From the NCBI GenBank assembly GCA_001970955.1, contig MPUH01000133.1:1-64000 (forward strand): DNA of 64,000 bases. Direction: 5' to 3'. The translations under genes and the position numbers were made by a program. The DNA is from Stentor coeruleus. Taxonomy: Eukaryota; Ciliophora; Heterotrichea; Heterotrichida; Stentoridae. The stretch's first letter is position 1. The number at the start of each line of letters is the position of its first letter. The notes beneath the pieces were generated by a model. That model did not search any database. It was not told the DNA's origin and was given only the letters and a program-made list of their open reading frames with translations. This document shows, in pieces, positions 59,214-64,000 of this stretch.

Positions 59214-60203
59214 AATCATAATTTAATTTATTTGTCCTTTTAGATGATAATGATAGATTTTTTTAATTTTAGGAATTAAGATAGGATTTTATTATGAATT
59301 GTTTAGAGAGTTATGATTTTAATTAGGAAAAAATATTTGGAATATAAGTTTGTGATAGACTAAGGTATATATTTATAAGAAAGAGGTTTTAAGGTTTGGA
59401 AAATTAAGAGGAGTATATTATAGGATGATTAGTTTAGTAATTTATTTTTGACAAGTTTTGAAAGATTGGGTATTTTTGTAAATGAAATCGAAATTATTAT
59501 TAGATTATAAGGTAAATCAATGCTAATAGGTTTAAATAAAGACATTTTGGTTTTCTTAATGCTTAGTATATAATTTTTGTTTTTATGTATAGGACTATTT
59601 TAAGATTTTTTTCATATGCATTTACTATTCAGGATGTTATCTTATAATCATCAGAATGAACTCTTATAAAATTTCATTTTTAAAAAATTACATGGGTTAT
59701 TTACTCATCATCTCTATCATTAAAACAAATAGTTTAATTATCTTTACTCTATGATAATCAACTATAATTCATAAGAACTATCTTAAGTTAGTTCAAAAAT
59801 ATGAAATACATATTTCTAACCTCAATATCCACAGCTTCATTATGCTATTTTTCTAATCCTATCCAAAAAAAAGAATGCATATTTAACTTTTCCTATACTA
59901 AAATCAAAAAAAAAAAAACATGATTCTACTTTAACACTCAGATTTCCATCAAAACTAAATTTTCCCTATACAAAAATCACTATTTTCTAAGTAAATTCAT
60001 CTTAATTACAAACAATTCCTCAATAATAATTCTTACACTTTTCATATACTTCTTTTCATAATCCGAATAATCCCAAATCTTAACACATCATTTTTTTTAA
60101 ACTTCATCGTACCCTAAAACTCATATTTCAAAACCCAAATCAAAGTTTTTCATATTTAAATAAGACTAAGCCATATGTAGGATTTTTATTAACCTAATAT
60201 TTA
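59214..60203. other. Intergenic
   Basis: 59220-59480 is G-rich and C-poor (3' flank of the 7TM gene). From about 59820 it is C-rich and G-poor (5' flank of the LRR gene). No coding content is seen. Confidence 0.55.
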
Positions 60204-60977
60204 ATGGGTGCAGGTTGTTGCATGAAGATGGAATCAAAAAAGCCTGTCATGATTGTAAAAGCTAAGGAAGAAAAAGAAAGAGCTTTTGCAGACTTCCAGC
60301 TATACTATAAAACCAATAAGGGATTTATGCATCAGAAAATCAAACCGATATTCAAACAGATATGTAAAACAGGTAAATATGATTCTGATATAATAAACCT
60401 GAATTTTGTGAACTTTCAAAAAGCTCGTGCTGAGTTCTTATTACAACTCATCCCTTATTTCCACAATATAAAAATTCTAAAATTATGGAAATCTAGTCTT
60501 GGAAGCGAAGGAATAAAAACTATTGCTTATGACCTTGGATCTTTAGAATCCTTAGAAGTTCTTTCATTAGAAGATAACTCCCTAGGACCTGATGGGTCGA
60601 TGCATTTAGCGGGAGCATTAGAAAAACTCAAAAAACTACGAGAGCTTTGGTTGCATATTAATGATATTGGGATGATAGGAGCAGCGTGTATTGCTGATGC
60701 TCTTGGAGGATTGAAAGATTTAGAAAGATTAGGATTAGATGAAAATCAGATGGAAAATAAGGGAGCGTTAAAAATTGTTACATGTGTTAAAGAGCTGAAA
60801 AACTTGAAGATGCTTGGACTTGGGTATAACATGATAACTGAAGATGCTTGTTTGAATATTGTTTCTATGCTTGGGATGCTACCTCTTGAGAAACTTATAC
60901 TTTCGGGGAATGCAATTAATGAAGATTCTCATTCGAGTATGATAACTTTATTACCAAGGACTTTAATTATATTTTAA
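60204..60977 (+). CDS. N-myristoylated leucine-rich-repeat protein
   Basis: 257 residues. It starts MGAGCCMKMESK, an N-myristoylation signal (Gly2) with Cys5/Cys6 for palmitoylation, so it is probably membrane-bound. From ~90 there are about five LRRs of the ribonuclease-inhibitor/RanGAP type, ~28-30 residues each: L-E-V-L-S-L-E-D-N-S-L-G, L-R-E-L-W-L-H-I-N-D-I-G, L-E-R-L-G-L-D-E-N-Q-M, L-K-M-L-G-L-G-Y-N-M-I, and L-E-K-L-I-L-S-G-N-A-I. The N-terminal ~80 residues are helical. LRR horseshoes bind proteins. No GTPase-activating motif is visible, so it is a lipid-anchored scaffold of unknown partner. Confidence 0.85.
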   Translation: MGAGCCMKMESKKPVMIVKAKEEKERAFADFQLYYKTNKGFMHQKIKPIFKQICKTGKYDSDIINLNFVNFQKARAEFLLQLIPYFHNIKILKLWKSSLGSEGIKTIAYDLGSLESLEVLSLEDNSLGPDGSMHLAGALEKLKKLRELWLHINDIGMIGAACIADALGGLKDLERLGLDENQMENKGALKIVTCVKELKNLKMLGLGYNMITEDACLNIVSMLGMLPLEKLILSGNAINEDSHSSMITLLPRTLIIF

Positions 60978-62053
60978 AACACATAATAATAATGTATTAT
61001 AAGCTATAATGATTTTTAGGGAAAGGCTTTGGAGGATTGTGCGAATTTTTTGCTGATCGTGGGCTTTTTTATGAAAAAATTGTATTATTATCGAATGAAT
61101 TATCTTTGAAAACTTTAAGGTTAAATACTGGAATCGAAACTTTTAAAATAAGCTAAATTTCTGTTTTTTTTATAATAAAACTTTTATCTGTGGTTCATGA
61201 TAATAAACAAGATGTTAGGAATTTGGAATTTTTGCAGCTACAAAATTACTTATTATAAATTTCGATATCATTAAATTTAAGGGAGTCTAAACTATCACCG
61301 ATAATGTCTCATGATTTAGAATTGAAAAATACTTATTGAATATTTGACTCATAATTCAACTACTAAAAATTATCAAGTAAGCTTATTATTATAACTGAAG
61401 ATGCAATAATCGTAACTAAAATTGTCATACTATCTTTAAATAGTCTTAAAAATAATAATGAATACTTTTTACCTTAAAAAAATACTGAAATACTATATTA
61501 TTCATTCATAATGACTACTACTAAATATTAAATAAAACAGTGAATACTTTTGCTATTTATATTTTCTTACCCCAAAAGGCAAAAAAATAATCATTTACAC
61601 CAAAAGGTGCAGCATTTAAAAAAGATTAGACAATATCTCTGGTAAATTATAAATTTTTATAAGACAAAACTAAAATTTCATGACCCATCATAAAAATCGT
61701 CATAGTTCTAGAACTTTCTCCAACTATCACTCTGGACTTTAACAAATAAACACGTGTTTCATAATAAAATGGAACATAAATACTATAAAACTATCAAACA
61801 TTATTAGAAAAGCAATATTTTTATAATCATACCTTTATAAAAACCTTCCTTTCCTTCATAAATCAATCTCTCCTCTCCTTTCTACAACTCTTACCCTTAA
61901 ATATTCCAAAAATCTAATTTCTGATATAAAAATGCTAAATCTAACCCAAAAAAAAACACAAAGCATTCTTCTCCCAAACTTCAAATCAAGTATCCTTCCA
62001 TTATACCTACAATTAAAAATCTCTTAAACATAAAAATTGTAAAGATATATATC
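60978..62053. other. Intergenic between convergent genes
   Basis: G-rich just after the LRR gene, AT-rich in the middle, C-rich and G-poor from about 61830 (3' flank of the minus gene). No ORF or repeat is visible. Confidence 0.5.
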
Positions 62054-62473
62054 TTAAGGCAAAAGATTCGTCAAGCGTTTTTCATTTTCTACCGAAATCT
62101 CAAGCATGGACTTTAATATTTTGTTACTCGCTAAAGCTAGTTTTAAATTTTCTGTAGCCTTTTGTATTGATTTTTTGATCTGTTCTTGCTTCATCTCAAT
62201 CTCATCTAATATTCTATGCAACGCTGAAGCCAAAGAATTCCTTGGTGCTGTGATTATTAGGCTTTTTTTCATCACAATAGTCTCGAAGCCGTTTATTTCT
62301 AAAAATTTCAACAGATGCTTTAAAGAGAGTCTGTAAGGTAGAAAACCTTTGATAAACTTTATTGGGGTGATTTTTATATATGAAGCATATCTTTCTATAT
62401 GCTTTTCTTCACTTGTTAGAAGCTTCATTAGGATGCTTATAGTCGCTCTGTTTGGTAGCTTTAAGTACTTCAT
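62054..62473 (-). CDS. Hypothetical helical protein
   Basis: 139 residues, MKYLKLPNRATISILMKLL to TAA. ~1-85 is a mixed alpha/beta region (FIKGFLPYRLSLKHLLKFLE, FETIVMKKSLIITAPRN). ~85-139 is a helix/coiled coil (ALHRILDEIEMKQEQIKKSI, KILKSMLEISVENEKRL). It has no membrane segment and no known domain. The flanks have the skew expected for a minus-strand gene. Confidence 0.6.
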   Translation of the reverse strand: MKYLKLPNRATISILMKLLTSEEKHIERYASYIKITPIKFIKGFLPYRLSLKHLLKFLEINGFETIVMKKSLIITAPRNSLASALHRILDEIEMKQEQIKKSIQKATENLKLALASNKILKSMLEISVENEKRLTNLLP

Positions 62474-63879
62474 GAAATTATTCTAGAATAATTATTATGA
62501 ATATTTCGAATGCTTCAAAGAAATGGCTTTGTTGTTGTAATTTTGATTGAAATTTAGATGCATTTGACAAAGTTGTTTTGATTAAATGGTTTTTTGTTGG
62601 ATTTGAGGCTATGTTAATGCTTAAAGTGGAAGGATTGAGAAAGTTAAATTTAAAGGGATGAGAGGAAGCTAAAAAGAATGTTTGAAAGATTGGAGGAAAT
62701 TTTGAATAAGAAAGGAAATTGCAAGCTTAATGATTAATAGCAGGTAAGGGGGGATATTAGGCTATGTTAGGGATTATAAAAACGAAATAGCTTTAGAGTA
62801 GATTTTAGTAGATGGAAAATGGTTTGGGTAATGTGATTTGATAATGTGATATATGATAGACTGAGCATTTTAATTTAGTTGAGAGAATTTTATGAGAGAT
62901 TTTGCATGGATTTTCAGGTTTAGTTTGTGATGAGTAGTTATTTAAGAATAAAGATAGTGTTAAAGATTTAGATTTATTAAGAAAAAATTAAAGAATTGTG
63001 ATGAGAATGTAATTTGAAAAGAGTTTGTGCTAAAGGTGTGAGATTGTTCTAGGCTTCTAAAGATATTAGAATAAAAATTATCTTAGGCATTGTAAAATTC
63101 AATATGGCTTTTTTAGTAGGTAGTTAGATATGATAATAAATTCAATGAAAAACTAATAAGATATTTACTTGTGCTAAAAATATTAGCAAGTCTATTTCAT
63201 GATAAATTAAGTTACAAAACTTCATGAGTTTTCAATATAAAAACTAATAAAACAATATATAGTAAAAACTAAAAGAGCAAGTTAAAACTAGAGATTTTTA
63301 GATGGGTTTATAAAGTAAAGGATTTCAAGAAAAATTATAAAAATTTCTTTGGTTAATATGATTGGAAATTAGAAATTATTCATCTATTTTTTGGGAAATT
63401 TAAAGAATATTTTAAACAATGAGTTTATTATTATTGCACAGTTAAAATTTGATGATTATTCATGGCTTATTGACGTAAAAAGTGATACTTTTATTATCAT
63501 ATTGGTAAGGTAAAATGGTAGAAATAGGTAGGGAATATGCCCTTTGATTTTATTTAATCCTAAGGTTACCCTATGATACAATTTTTTTTTTTGCATAGCC
63601 TTAAGTAGCATAATCTCATTAAATTCCAGCTAAAAATATTCTTCACTAAAAACAACTTCTTTTCTCCATACGCCCCTAAAACTTAAATTCCAATCAAACT
63701 ACATAACTTATTTCACTCAAAAACATATTTTCTACCAAGCCCATCATCTAGTATCTTCTCATTCTTTTATTACTATCAAAGTTCTTTATACTATAAAAAC
63801 TCAATCATATAAAAGCCCCCTACATTTCTAAACTAATATCTCTGCCAAAATTTGAACTTTAAATTTGTCCGCCATAAAA
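62474..63879. promoter_or_regulatory. Long divergent intergenic region
   Basis: 62500-62960 is G-rich and nearly C-free on the plus strand (5' flank of the minus gene). From about 63600 it is C-rich (5' flank of the plus gene at 63880). The long middle is AT-rich with a poly-T run near 63582. No coding content is seen. Confidence 0.5.
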
Positions 63880-64000
63880 ATGAAGGTTAAACAAGGAGAA
63901 AAAGGTAAAAAAAAACCTGTTAAAGAGCCAAGTCCAGTTGAATCTGAAGAAGAAGAAGAAGATGAAGATGCTTATAAAGTTGAAGAAGCAGGAATAAAAA
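63880..64000 (+). CDS. Start of a gene cut by the window end
   Basis: The ATG at 63880 has the A-rich context ccataaaaATGAAG seen at other starts. The visible 40 residues begin MKVKQGEKGKKKPVKEPSP, then an acidic run of Glu/Asp, then AYKVEEAGIK. A basic start followed by acid is common in nuclear and chromatin proteins, but the family cannot be named from this piece. Confidence 0.6.
   Translation, partial: MKVKQGEKGKKKPVKEPSPVESEEEEEDEDAYKVEEAGIK

Noticed and set aside
1-64000. tRNA, rRNA and CRISPR arrays.
   Set aside because: No T-arm-like GGTTCGAATC with a matching acceptor, no rRNA core sequence, and no spaced direct repeats were found by eye.

Overview
The window looks like macronuclear DNA of a heterotrich ciliate, most probably Stentor or a close relative. 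The reasons are strongly AT-rich DNA, densely packed and mostly uninterrupted ORFs of up to 1190 codons in the standard code, two spliceosomal introns of exactly 15 nt, and ciliate-type families: an ankyrin-AGC kinase, a WD40-TRP channel, tail-anchored orphan proteins and coiled-coil orphans. The genus is inferred; no rRNA or marker gene proves it. All 31 complete genes end in TAA (21) or TAG (10) and none in TGA, yet TGA does not interrupt the long ORFs either.

Layout. 0.1-8.7 kb: orphan proteins with a recurring F-x-P-K motif, a decayed membrane-protein gene (about 1.5-3.1 kb) and a wrecked Merlin/IS1595-like DNA transposon (about 5.3-5.9 kb). 9-15.8 kb: an N-myristoylated DUF1399-type protein with a Gly-Cys tail, a PERK-like membrane pseudokinase, a WD40 protein, and small orphans, one with a 15-nt intron. 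16.8-23 kb: two related putative DNA-binding proteins (one with an AT-hook), a coiled-coil protein and a DP-family cell-cycle transcription factor split by an assembly duplication. 24.6-28.9 kb: a coiled-coil protein, an ankyrin-AGC kinase and two small orphans. 29-36.4 kb: the most unusual stretch, a cluster of three intact paralogues plus one relic of a tail-anchored protein built from many 20-residue C-x4-C-x6-H-x3-C repeats. 36.9-49.3 kb: a WD40-TRP channel, a broken Vms1/ANKZF1 gene, a long IQ-motif coiled-coil protein, a SETD3/LSMT-type methyltransferase and a calpain with both Cys and His replaced by Tyr. 50-64 kb: a basic helical tail-anchored protein, ribosomal protein uL18 (RPL5), a DNAJB12-like ER co-chaperone, a nucleotidyltransferase-fold protein lacking its catalytic Asp residues, a cAMP-receptor-like 7TM protein, an N-myristoylated LRR protein, an orphan, and the start of a gene cut by the window end.

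The genes are independent eukaryotic units, not operons. They share a compositional signature: on the coding strand the 5' flank is C-rich and G-poor and the 3' flank G-rich and C-poor. Three separate pseudoenzymes (kinase, calpain, nucleotidyltransferase) and several membrane or lipid-anchored signalling proteins stand out. Two places where a single N sits between exact copies of flanking sequence, and one frame-breaking 61-bp tandem copy, are probably assembly faults.
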